Shown here in pieces: positions 1-8,072 of a DNA stretch of 31,741 nt; within the stretch, counting starts at the first letter, position 1, and each line of letters opens with the position of its first letter. Position numbers and translations under genes: made by a program. The DNA is from UMGS75 sp051872775 (GTDB taxonomy: Bacteria > Bacillota_I > Bacilli_A > ML615J-28 > CAG-313), in assembly GCA_051872775.1 (NCBI GenBank), contig JBJEEE010000073.1, positions 1 through 31,741 on the forward strand, read 5' to 3'. Below the pieces are notes generated by a model that ran no database searches, was not told the DNA's origin, and was given only the letters and a program-made list of their open reading frames with translations.

Positions 1-150
1 GGTATTGCATTATTTCCAATATGGATTATATTTGGTATTTCTCTTCCTACATTCTTAGGAATAAAAATTACCAAACCAGTTTATTTAAAATTCGAAAGAA
101 TTGACTTAGAAAAAATTATGCATCAAGCGGAGGAAGATTTTTATGAATAA
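1..150 (+). CDS. C-terminal end of a membrane protein, probably a transporter (partial)
   Basis: The window opens inside a reading frame of 49 codons ending in TAA at 148-150. The visible part is hydrophobic (about residues 1-22, containing WIIFGISLP), then a short basic and acidic tail ending in EEDFYE. This looks like the last membrane helix and cytosolic tail of an integral membrane protein. Its stop overlaps the start of the next gene by 8 bases, so the two are probably translationally coupled. Sitting first in a MurNAc catabolic operon, it may be the sugar or muropeptide importer; a sodium:solute symporter would fit a short charged tail after the last helix. The family cannot be assigned from 49 residues. 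Confidence 0.6.
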   Translation, partial: GIALFPIWIIFGISLPTFLGIKITKPVYLKFERIDLEKIMHQAEEDFYE

Positions 151-1291
151 AGTTGTTTTAGGTATTGAAAATATCGATAATTATCAAGAAATATTTAAAG
201 GAAAAAGAGTTGGACTTATTACAAATCCAACCGGAATAGATAGTAATTTTAAATCCAGTATTGATATTCTACGTGAAAAGACCAATCTAGTTGCTCTCTT
301 TTCCCCTGAACATGGCGTACGTGCAAGCATTCAAGCTGGTCAAAAATTATCAACTTATGTAGATGAAGAAACAGGAATTACGGTTTATAGTCTATATGGA
401 GATACTAAAAAACCAACCAAAGAAATCATGGAAAAAGTAGATATCATTGCTATTGATATTCAAGATAACGGTTCAAGATATTATACTTTTATTTATACAA
501 TGGCTTATTGTATGATGGCATGTCATGAATATAATAAAACCTTTGTTGTATTTGATCGACCAAATCCTATTAATGGCGTGAAAGTAGAAGGAAATAAACT
601 AGATGTTACTAAATATCGTTCCTTTGTTGGATACTATGAAATGCCACAAAGACATGGATTAACTATGGGTGAACTTGCTTTGTTATTTAATGAAGAATAT
701 GGTATTCATTGTGATTTAAAAGTAATTCCTATGACAGGATGGGAAAGATGGATGGATTATGAAGATACTGGTCTTCCTTGGGTCCTACCTACACCAAATC
801 AACCAACGATTGCTTCAACCTATGCATATAATGCAACATGTATTTTTGAAGGTACAAATGTTTCTGAAGGTCGTGGAACCACAACTCCTTTTGAAATAAT
901 TGGAGCACCATGGTTTAAATCTGAAAAACTTGCGGAGGAATTAAATAGTTTAAAAATTGAGGGAGTATATTTTAGACCTCAATACTATACACCTACTTTC
1001 GCAAAATATCAAGGTGAACTATGTGGTGGTGTATATGTCCATATTACCAATCGAAAAACTTTTAATAGTGTAAATTGCAGTTTTATTCTACTTGATTATA
1101 TTAGAAAACATTATCAGGAACACTTCAAAATTAATCCACCATATGTAAAAGGACGTCCATCACTATTTGAGTTTGAAGCAGGAAGTGATTATTTTATTAA
1201 TCAAACAGCTGATATTAGTGAACAACTAAAAGTTTTAAATGATAATGCGAAAGAGTTTGAGAATATAAGAAAGAAATATTTACTATATTAA
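143..1291 (+). CDS. namZ: Exo-beta-N-acetylmuramidase NamZ family (DUF1343)
   Basis: The 382-residue protein belongs to the DUF1343 family, whose Bacillus subtilis member NamZ (YbbC) removes terminal MurNAc from peptidoglycan glycan fragments. Family signatures are visible: GLITNPTG near residue 24, FSPEHGVR near residue 53, DIQDNGSRYYTF near residue 105 and FDRPNPING near residue 136. Length matches the catalytic region, but no signal peptide precedes it; the domain starts almost at the first Met, so the enzyme should be cytosolic, unlike the secreted B. subtilis form. GGAGG at 129-133, nine bases before ATG, supports the start. It overlaps the preceding gene by 8 bases and leads into mupG after 10 bases. 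Confidence 0.9.
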   Translation: MNKVVLGIENIDNYQEIFKGKRVGLITNPTGIDSNFKSSIDILREKTNLVALFSPEHGVRASIQAGQKLSTYVDEETGITVYSLYGDTKKPTKEIMEKVDIIAIDIQDNGSRYYTFIYTMAYCMMACHEYNKTFVVFDRPNPINGVKVEGNKLDVTKYRSFVGYYEMPQRHGLTMGELALLFNEEYGIHCDLKVIPMTGWERWMDYEDTGLPWVLPTPNQPTIASTYAYNATCIFEGTNVSEGRGTTTPFEIIGAPWFKSEKLAEELNSLKIEGVYFRPQYYTPTFAKYQGELCGGVYVHITNRKTFNSVNCSFILLDYIRKHYQEHFKINPPYVKGRPSLFEFEAGSDYFINQTADISEQLKVLNDNAKEFENIRKKYLLY

Positions 1292-1301
1292 AGGTAATGA
1301 T

Positions 1302-2330
1302 ATGATAAAAATTGGCTTTTCAATTTATACGGGATTAAAAGATTATTCAAAAGAAAACAATCTTAAATATTTAAAAAAATGCGTAGATAAAGGGTGCGAA
1401 ATATTATTTACATCTGCTCACATTAATGAAGCATCTAATAATTATCAAGAATTAACTGACTTAGTTACTACCGCAAGTGAAAACAACTTAAAAGTAATTA
1501 TTGATGTTTCAAAACCAATGATGGAAAAATTTGTTGTTCCACCAAAAACTTATGCAATTCGTCTTGACTATGGTTTTACGAAACAAGAAATTGTCGAATT
1601 CAGTAAAAACCACAAGCATAAAGTTGAACTTAATGCATCTACGATTGATGAAAGAAGATTTCAAGAACTTATTGATTTAGGTCTAGATACTACTAATATT
1701 CGGGTTAGTTTTAATTTTTATCCTAAGCCTTATACTGGACATGATATAGATTTTGTAAAACAAAGAATTGATTACTATCATAGTTTCAATATTCCAGTTT
1801 TAGTGTTCATTCCATCGCATGTTGGATTTAGACCACCATTATATCAAGGTTTACCATCAGTTGAAAAACATCGACAAATGAGTACAAATCTTGCAATAGA
1901 AGAACTAAAATCGCTTGGTGTAGATGAAATCGCCTTTGGTGATGCATATGTTAGCGATGAAGAATTAGAGATTCTTGCTAAACATAAATGTGAACATTTG
2001 CTACTTCCTTTTACTTTTGTTAAAGGAGGAGAAAAGTTTATTGATCATATAAATATGGAATTTTCGGTTAGACCAGACTATAATAATTTAATGTTAAGAA
2101 TGACATCTAGTCGTGGTGTTAATAGTATTGAACAATTTAACACTGTGGAAAGAAAACCAGGCTATGTTACTATTGATAATAATGGTTTTTTAAGGTATAA
2201 AGGAGAAATTAACATTATTTTAACGGATTTACCTAAAGATGAGCGTGTCAATGTAATTGGTAAAGTAGAACTTACAAAATCAATTGTAGAAGCGTTAAAA
2301 GCTGGGCAAAAATTTGTTTTAGAGGTATAA
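1302..2330 (+). CDS. mupG: DUF871 protein, 6-phospho-N-acetylmuramidase MupG-like
   Basis: The 342-residue protein matches the DUF871 family, characterised in Staphylococcus aureus as MupG, a cytosolic 6-phospho-N-acetylmuramidase that cleaves MurNAc-6-phosphate-GlcNAc. The N-terminus (MIKIGFSIYTGL, then a conserved FTSAHINEA stretch near residue 36) opens a TIM-barrel-like region, followed after about residue 240 by the small cyclophilin-like C-terminal domain. No signal peptide or membrane segment is seen. AAAGGT lies just upstream of the ATG. Flanking namZ and a sugar kinase support a role in cell-wall sugar breakdown. The exact substrate, phosphorylated or not, cannot be read from sequence. 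Confidence 0.85.
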   Translation: MIKIGFSIYTGLKDYSKENNLKYLKKCVDKGCEILFTSAHINEASNNYQELTDLVTTASENNLKVIIDVSKPMMEKFVVPPKTYAIRLDYGFTKQEIVEFSKNHKHKVELNASTIDERRFQELIDLGLDTTNIRVSFNFYPKPYTGHDIDFVKQRIDYYHSFNIPVLVFIPSHVGFRPPLYQGLPSVEKHRQMSTNLAIEELKSLGVDEIAFGDAYVSDEELEILAKHKCEHLLLPFTFVKGGEKFIDHINMEFSVRPDYNNLMLRMTSSRGVNSIEQFNTVERKPGYVTIDNNGFLRYKGEINIILTDLPKDERVNVIGKVELTKSIVEALKAGQKFVLEV

Positions 2331-2335
2331 CGTAA

Positions 2336-3250
2336 GTGATAGACTATATAATTGGCATTGATGGGGGAGGAACTAGCACTAAAGCATATGCACTAGATAA
2401 GGATAAAAACGTGCTAAAGAACGCAAAAACGGGGCCAAGTTCAGCTGCTGTTGTATCAGAAAATGTTGTTTGGGATAATGTACTTACGGCTATTTCTAAC
2501 GTTTATATTAATGATGATAATTATCATTGTTCATATATACATATAGGATTGAGTGCTTATAGTATCTTAAATGATGTCGATAAATATCAAGAGATTATTG
2601 CGAAAAAGTATAACGTAGAAGTAGCGATTACATCTGATCTTGTTGTTGCACTTTATTCAATTTTAAAAAACAAATATCAAAATGGTGTTGTTGTGGTTGC
2701 GGGAACGGGAGTTGCAATTTATGGCCAAAATCATCATCAAAATGTAATGATTGGAGGTTGGGGCCATATTATTAGAGAATTAGGAAGTGCGTATGCTTGT
2801 GTCCATCATTTAGCCATTAATATCATTGATCAAATGGAAAACAACCTCCCTCTAACAACATTTCAATCGGGATTTTTAGATTATCTATCTAATAAAGGAA
2901 TTAATGGTTTGAAACCTTTATTTTATGAATATTCTAAAAATGATATCGCTTTATGTGTAAAGTATATTAAAGAATGTGCTATCAAAAAAGATCAAGAAGC
3001 TATTACTTTATTAAAAGAAGAAGGAGTAAACCTTGCAAATCAAGTCATAAAAGCTATAAATAAACTTGCTTTACAAAACGACTATGTCATAGGATTGAAA
3101 GGTGGTTTTGTTCAGTATCAAAGTAGTTCTATTATCGATGCATTCTGTGAAACTTTGAAAAAGAATAATATTAATGCAATAACCGTCTTTGATGAAGAAC
3201 CACCCGTAATAGGGGTCTATTATATTGCAAAAGAAAACCATAAAATATAG
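2336..3250 (+). CDS. murK: BadF/BadG/BcrA-type sugar kinase, MurK-like (MurNAc/GlcNAc kinase)
   Basis: This 304-residue ASKHA-fold kinase starts with the phosphate-1 loop IGIDGGGTSTKAY (residues 6-18) and has the phosphate-2 stretch VVVAGTGVAIYG (near residue 119). The next block reads GGWGHIIRELGSAY where most family members have GGWGxxxGDEGSGY. Members of this family phosphorylate GlcNAc and, in Clostridium acetobutylicum MurK, both MurNAc and GlcNAc at C6. In this operon it would feed MurNAc-6-phosphate to MurQ. The start is GTG at 2336, nine bases after AGAGGT. Function as MurK rather than a GlcNAc-only kinase is inferred from neighbours. Confidence 0.8.
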   Translation: MIDYIIGIDGGGTSTKAYALDKDKNVLKNAKTGPSSAAVVSENVVWDNVLTAISNVYINDDNYHCSYIHIGLSAYSILNDVDKYQEIIAKKYNVEVAITSDLVVALYSILKNKYQNGVVVVAGTGVAIYGQNHHQNVMIGGWGHIIRELGSAYACVHHLAINIIDQMENNLPLTTFQSGFLDYLSNKGINGLKPLFYEYSKNDIALCVKYIKECAIKKDQEAITLLKEEGVNLANQVIKAINKLALQNDYVIGLKGGFVQYQSSSIIDAFCETLKKNNINAITVFDEEPPVIGVYYIAKENHKI

Positions 3251-3259
3251 GAGGAGTAT

Positions 3260-4387
3260 ATGCTAGCTATAGGTCTTATGAGTGGAACCTCACTTGATGG
3301 AGTTGATGTAAGCTTAGTAAAGATTACCAAAAGAAACAAATATAGATATAAAGAAATTGATAGTTTATTTGTTCCTTATTCAGAAGAACTAAAGCAAAGA
3401 ATATTAGATGCTTCTAAATTAAATACATCTAACGTTCAAAAAATCTGTAGTTTAAACGTTGAACTAGGATACGTATATTTAGATGCTATTAAAAAACTAT
3501 TATCAAATCTTAATTTAGATAGTTCAATGCTTTCCTTTATTGCTATGCATGGCCAGACTATATGGCATAATCCTAACCAAATGGATGGATATTATTCTTC
3601 AACCCTTCAAATTGGTGATCCTAGTATTATCGCATATAATTTAAACGTTGAAGTGATAAGTAATTTCCGAATGATGGACATGGCGGCTAAAGGTTGTGGT
3701 GCTCCATTAGTTCCATTTGTTAATTATTTGCTAAACCAAGACGAAGCAAGAAGCATTGCTTTTCAAAATATTGGTGGGGTAAGTAATGTAACATATATTC
3801 CTAAAAAATGTAGCAATAATATGGTTATTGCATTTGATAATGGTCCAGGTAATCTATTAATTGATCAAGCAATGCAAATTCTATATCATAAACCATTTGA
3901 TGAAAATGGAGCAGTGGCATCATTAGGATGTGTAAATAATCAAGTACTTGATGAACTAATGAATGATGACTATATATTAAGACCATATCCTAAATCCACT
4001 GGTCGTGAAAAGTATAATAATAATTTCGTAATGAATATTATTGAAAAGATGAAAAACGAACCAAAACAAAATATAATTGCTACTATTACAGCTTATACTG
4101 CGGATGTAATAATTGATTCAGTAACACGATTCTATAGTGATATCGATGAATTGATTGTTTCTGGTGGTGGTGCAAATAATAGTTTTATTATGAATAGACT
4201 TAAGAATAAGTTGAAATGTAAAGTATCAATATATAAAAAAAGTGATTCATATGAGGCATTTTGTTTTTGTGTTTTAGGTCATAGAACATATATAAAAGAA
4301 CCATCTAATTTACCATGTGTGACAGGAGCTGAAAGTGATGTCATCCTTGGTAATATCACATATCCACCAAGAAAGAAGGAGAAATAA
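3260..4387 (+). CDS. anmK: Anhydro-N-acetylmuramic acid kinase
   Basis: The 375-residue AnmK converts 1,6-anhydro-MurNAc and ATP to MurNAc-6-phosphate. Diagnostic blocks are present: GLMSGTSLDGVD (residues 5-16), AMHGQTIWHNP, FRMMDMAAKGCGAPLVPFVN, QNIGGVSNVTYIP, and DNGPGNLLID, with a later ATP-site SGGGANN block. Length is the normal size. AGGAGG stands directly upstream of the ATG. The stop overlaps the murQ start as TAATG, so translation of the kinase and etherase is coupled; their products and substrates also follow one another in the pathway. AnmK is classic in Gram-negative recycling and less usual in Gram-positive-type operons. Confidence 0.95.
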   Translation: MLAIGLMSGTSLDGVDVSLVKITKRNKYRYKEIDSLFVPYSEELKQRILDASKLNTSNVQKICSLNVELGYVYLDAIKKLLSNLNLDSSMLSFIAMHGQTIWHNPNQMDGYYSSTLQIGDPSIIAYNLNVEVISNFRMMDMAAKGCGAPLVPFVNYLLNQDEARSIAFQNIGGVSNVTYIPKKCSNNMVIAFDNGPGNLLIDQAMQILYHKPFDENGAVASLGCVNNQVLDELMNDDYILRPYPKSTGREKYNNNFVMNIIEKMKNEPKQNIIATITAYTADVIIDSVTRFYSDIDELIVSGGGANNSFIMNRLKNKLKCKVSIYKKSDSYEAFCFCVLGHRTYIKEPSNLPCVTGAESDVILGNITYPPRKKEK

Positions 4388-5304
4388 TGAGTGAAGTTGA
4401 TGTAAAAAAGATTTCGACTGAAGCTAGAAATCAAAATACAATGGATATCGATTTGCTTTCTACAACAGAAATATTAACAAAGATTAACGCTGAAGATAAA
4501 ACGGTAGCATATGCGGTGGAGGAAGCCATTCCTCAAATAACGAAAGTTGTTGATAAAGTCGTAACGCAAATCGAAAATGGCGGAAGATTAATCTATATTG
4601 GCGCTGGAACAAGTGGAAGACTTGGAGTATTAGATGCGGTTGAATGTCCGCCTACATATGGGGTTAGTCCTGATGTTGTTATGGGTATTATGGCAGGAGG
4701 TATGAAAGCAACCACTTTCGCCGTTGAAGGAGCAGAAGATCGTAAAGACTTTGCTATCGAAGATTTAAAAAATGTAAATCTATCCAGTAAAGATGTTGTT
4801 ATTGGTATTGCCGCAAGTGGTCGTACGCCTTATGTTATTGGTGGTATTGAATATGCCAAAGCGGTGGGAGCCACTACTTCTTGTATAACAACAAGTAAAA
4901 ACTCCGTACTTGCATCAATGGTTGATTATCCTATTGAAGCAGTAACAGGAGCTGAAGTAATAAATGGTTCGACAAGAATGAAATCAGGTACGGCTCAAAA
5001 ACTAATTTGCAATATGATTTCAACGGCAACTTTTATAAAATTAGGTAAAGTATATGGTAATATGATGATTGATCTTCAAGCTACAAACGAGAAACTTGTA
5101 GCACGTCAATTAGGCATCATTTCGGAAATAACAGGATATGATGCAGAAGTCGCAAAGGAGAAACTATCCGAGTATAAAACTGTAAAAAAAGTATTGATAA
5201 ATTACTTTACGGGTTGCGATAATCAAACCATTATTGACGAAACACTTGAAAAAGTAAAAGGAAATATTCGAAAAGCAATAAAGCTTATAGGAGAGTCAAA
5301 ATGA
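4387..5304 (+). CDS. murQ: N-acetylmuramic acid 6-phosphate etherase
   Basis: MurQ cleaves the lactyl ether of MurNAc-6-phosphate, giving GlcNAc-6-phosphate and D-lactate. The 305-residue protein carries the N-terminal TEARNQNTMDID signature (residues 11-22), the SIS-domain block AGTSGRLGVLDAVECPPTYG with the conserved Glu at residue 86, the VEGAED block (residues 113-118), and NGSTRMKSGTAQK. Length is typical. It starts within the anmK stop codon and overlaps the following hydrolase by ATGA. The D-lactate it releases is the likely substrate of the flavin dehydrogenase encoded at the end of the same operon. Confidence 0.96.
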   Translation: MSEVDVKKISTEARNQNTMDIDLLSTTEILTKINAEDKTVAYAVEEAIPQITKVVDKVVTQIENGGRLIYIGAGTSGRLGVLDAVECPPTYGVSPDVVMGIMAGGMKATTFAVEGAEDRKDFAIEDLKNVNLSSKDVVIGIAASGRTPYVIGGIEYAKAVGATTSCITTSKNSVLASMVDYPIEAVTGAEVINGSTRMKSGTAQKLICNMISTATFIKLGKVYGNMMIDLQATNEKLVARQLGIISEITGYDAEVAKEKLSEYKTVKKVLINYFTGCDNQTIIDETLEKVKGNIRKAIKLIGESK

Positions 5305-6056
5305 ACCAATATGATGTAATATATCAAGAAATAAAGACACCAAAAGGAACCTTAAGAGGACTACTAACTAAACCTAAAAATCATCAAAGCGAACTCATGG
5401 TAATGTTTCATGGATATACAGGACATAAAAATGAAAATGGATTTATGTTTAAACAAATCTCAAGAGAACTTACAAATATTGGTGTAGCAAGTCTTCGTTT
5501 TGATTTTTTAGGAAGCGGAGATAGTGATGGTGATTTTGTTGATATGACATTTACTTCAGAAGTAGAAGAAGCTAGAACCATAATTGATTATGCATATAAA
5601 CTAAATAATAATCAACCAATTATTGTATTAGGCTTTTCTATGGGTGGCGCAATAGCTGGATATTTGTCATATGAGCAAAATCAAAGAATAAAGAAGTTGA
5701 TTCTGCTTTCTCCAGCAGGATGTATGGATCAACATGCAAACAACACATTTACTGTTAACCCGGTTAATGAAGATGGCAATGTTGATTTAGGTGGATATTT
5801 TTTAAATATAAATTTCAAAAATAGTTTTAAAAATGTTAATTTATATCGTGATGTTGAAAAGTTTACTAAGCCTGTGTTAATTGTTCATGGAAGTAAAGAC
5901 CAATCTGTACCTATTGAATACGGAAGAAAATATCATGAACTTTATCCAAACAGTCGCTTTGTAGAAATAACTGATGCCCCACATTGCTATACAAAAGTAA
6001 TGTATCGTCAACAATTAATTGAAAACATAAAAGAATTTATAGGAGAGGAGAATTAG
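5301..6056 (+). CDS. Alpha/beta hydrolase (serine esterase-like)
   Basis: The 251-residue cytosolic alpha/beta hydrolase has the oxyanion region FHGYTGHKN (residues 36-44), the nucleophile elbow GFSMGG with Ser113, Asp200 in VHGSKDQ and His228 in APHCY, a complete catalytic triad. No signal peptide is present. It is related to the esterase/acyl-hydrolase group often labelled cinnamoyl esterase-like, but the substrate is unknown. The four-base overlap with murQ and one-base gap to etfB place it firmly in the operon. A role on cell-wall sugar esters, such as removing O-acetyl groups from MurNAc, is only a guess from context. Confidence 0.85.
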   Translation: MNQYDVIYQEIKTPKGTLRGLLTKPKNHQSELMVMFHGYTGHKNENGFMFKQISRELTNIGVASLRFDFLGSGDSDGDFVDMTFTSEVEEARTIIDYAYKLNNNQPIIVLGFSMGGAIAGYLSYEQNQRIKKLILLSPAGCMDQHANNTFTVNPVNEDGNVDLGGYFLNINFKNSFKNVNLYRDVEKFTKPVLIVHGSKDQSVPIEYGRKYHELYPNSRFVEITDAPHCYTKVMYRQQLIENIKEFIGEEN

Positions 6057-6057
6057 A

Positions 6058-6846
6058 ATGAATATTGTCGTATGTATTAAACAAGTACCAGCTTCATCTG
6101 ATGTTAAAATCGATCCAGTTACAGGGGTACTAATTAGAGATGGTAATAATACTAAAATGAATCCATATGATTTATATGGTATCGAAACGGCGCTACAAAT
6201 TAAGGAAAAAACGAAAGCAGTGGTAAAAACAATTACGATGGGACCTCCACCCGCAAAAGCGGTTTTACAAGAATCCCTTTGGATGGGATGTGACGGCGGT
6301 ATGTTGATTACTGACCGTAAGTTTGGTGGTGCAGACGTTGTTGCAACTGCATATACAATAAGTCAAGGTATTAGAAAAATGGGCGCTTTTGACTTAATTA
6401 TTTGTGGTAAACAAACTACTGATGGTGATACTGCTCAAGTAGGACCAGAAATGGCGGAATACTTAGGAATTCCTCATGTTTCATATGTTGATGAAGTCAT
6501 AGAAGTTAAGGAAAAATCAATCGTTGTAAAAGTAACAATGGATCGAACCGTGGAAGTATTAGAAGTACAATTCCCATGCTTGATCACTGTTGATAAAGGA
6601 ACCTTAAGTCCAAGACTTCCATCATATAAAAGAGGAAGAAATTTGCAAAATGTTGAAATACCTATGATAACATTTGCGGACGTAGAAGATAATGATGAAA
6701 CTCATTATGGTCTAAAAGGATCACCTACACAAGTAGAAAAAATGTTTCCTCCAACAAGAAATACTAATAAAATTGTTTTAGAAGGTACTGAAGAAGAACA
6801 AACAAAACAATTAACCGATATTTTAAAGGAAGGAAAGTATTTCTAG
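6058..6846 (+). CDS. etfB: Electron transfer flavoprotein beta subunit (LctB-like)
   Basis: EtfB (262 residues) has the family start MNIVVCIKQVP, the block MNPYDLYGIETALQ, and the nucleotide-site stretch IICGKQTTDGDTAQVGPEMAEYL near residue 120, followed by CLITVDKG. It pairs with the next gene to form an ETF heterodimer that carries FAD and, in bifurcating types, binds NAD(H) on EtfB. A strong AGGAGAGGAG lies before the ATG. The order etfB, etfA, FAD dehydrogenase equals lctB-lctC-lctD of Acetobacterium woodii, where the complex couples NAD-dependent lactate oxidation to ferredoxin oxidation. The symbol lctB would also fit. Confidence 0.93.
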   Translation: MNIVVCIKQVPASSDVKIDPVTGVLIRDGNNTKMNPYDLYGIETALQIKEKTKAVVKTITMGPPPAKAVLQESLWMGCDGGMLITDRKFGGADVVATAYTISQGIRKMGAFDLIICGKQTTDGDTAQVGPEMAEYLGIPHVSYVDEVIEVKEKSIVVKVTMDRTVEVLEVQFPCLITVDKGTLSPRLPSYKRGRNLQNVEIPMITFADVEDNDETHYGLKGSPTQVEKMFPPTRNTNKIVLEGTEEEQTKQLTDILKEGKYF

Positions 6847-6859
6847 GAGGTTCATGAAT

Positions 6860-8071
6860 ATGGCGAAAAAGTTAATTATTAATCAAAGTAAAGTCACACC
6901 AGAAGCAGTAGAGGCTGTAATGAAAGTATGCCCATTTGGCGGCTTAGAATATAAAAATGGTGTATTGAATTTCACTGCTGGATGTAAAAACTGTGGTCTA
7001 TGTGCAAAAAAAGGACCAGCAGGTTTAGTTTCACAAATAGAAGAAGCAGATACTACTCCTAAAATTGATAAAAGCAAATGGCGTGGCGTTTCCGTTTATA
7101 TTGAAGTAGATGATGAAGGAGTACATCCTGTATCATTTGAATTAATTGGAAAAGCCCAAGAACTTGCTTCTGTTATAAATCATCCTGTATATGCTGTATT
7201 GGTTGGTGATAAAGAATATGTGGATAAATATGCAAATGAAGTTTTATCATACGGTGTCGATAAATTATTTATATATCAAGATGATCAATTAAAACAATTT
7301 AATGTCGAACTACACGCTAAATGTGTTGAAAACTTCATTGAAGAAATTCACCCTACTACCGTTTTATATGGTGGAACGCTTCTTGGAAGAAGTCTAGCAC
7401 CAAGGGTTGCTGCACACTTTAGAACTGGTCTTACGGCTGACTGCACAAGACTTGGAATGAAAGAAAATACAGATCTTATTCAAGTACGTCCTGCCTTTGG
7501 TGGAAATGTTATGGCACAAATTGTATGTCCAAATCATCGCCCACAAATGTCAACGGTTAGATATAAGATTTTTAAAATGCCTCAAAGAGTTGCTCCAAAT
7601 GGAGAAAAAGTATTTATGGATGTATCTAAAATAGATATGTCAACCGGCATTAATGTATTAAAAGTAACGAAAAAAGAAAAAGTAGTAGATATTAGTGAAG
7701 CTGAAGTAATCGTAGCATGTGGTAGAGCCTTTAAATCAGCAGAAGACTTCAAAATAGCAGAAGAACTTGCTGAACTTTTAGGTGGTGTTGTTGCAGTAAC
7801 ACGACCATTAGTCGAGGCAGGTATTAAGGATATCAAATATCAAATTGGATTAAGTGGAAAAACAGTTGCACCAAAATTAATTATATGTTTAGGTATCAGT
7901 GGTGCTGTACAATTTACAGCAGGTATGAATGGTAGTGAGATGATTATGGCTGTAAATAGTGATCCAACTGCTTCAATCTTTGATGTTGCTCATTATGGAA
8001 TTGTTGGAGATGTATTCAAAGTAGTTCCAATGCTCATTAATAATATAAAAAAGGAAAAGGGGTTACTTTAG
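6860..8071 (+). CDS. etfA: Electron transfer flavoprotein alpha subunit with N-terminal 4Fe-4S domain (LctC-like)
   Basis: The 403-residue EtfA is about 80 residues longer than the simple type because of an N-terminal ferredoxin-like region. It shows Cys24 followed by Pro (VCPFGGLEY) and Cys42, Cys45, Cys48 (GCKNCGLC), enough for one 4Fe-4S cluster. The C-terminal FAD domain has the signatures GLSGKTVAPKL and GISGAVQFTAGM, ending in YGIVGDVFKVVP. An ATG also occurs at 6854, but AGGAGG at 6845-6850 is only three bases from it and nine from the ATG at 6860, so the latter is preferred. This iron-sulfur extension is typical of LctC and CarE in electron-bifurcating complexes. Confidence 0.93.
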   Translation: MAKKLIINQSKVTPEAVEAVMKVCPFGGLEYKNGVLNFTAGCKNCGLCAKKGPAGLVSQIEEADTTPKIDKSKWRGVSVYIEVDDEGVHPVSFELIGKAQELASVINHPVYAVLVGDKEYVDKYANEVLSYGVDKLFIYQDDQLKQFNVELHAKCVENFIEEIHPTTVLYGGTLLGRSLAPRVAAHFRTGLTADCTRLGMKENTDLIQVRPAFGGNVMAQIVCPNHRPQMSTVRYKIFKMPQRVAPNGEKVFMDVSKIDMSTGINVLKVTKKEKVVDISEAEVIVACGRAFKSAEDFKIAEELAELLGGVVAVTRPLVEAGIKDIKYQIGLSGKTVAPKLIICLGISGAVQFTAGMNGSEMIMAVNSDPTASIFDVAHYGIVGDVFKVVPMLINNIKKEKGLL

Positions 8072-8072
8072 T

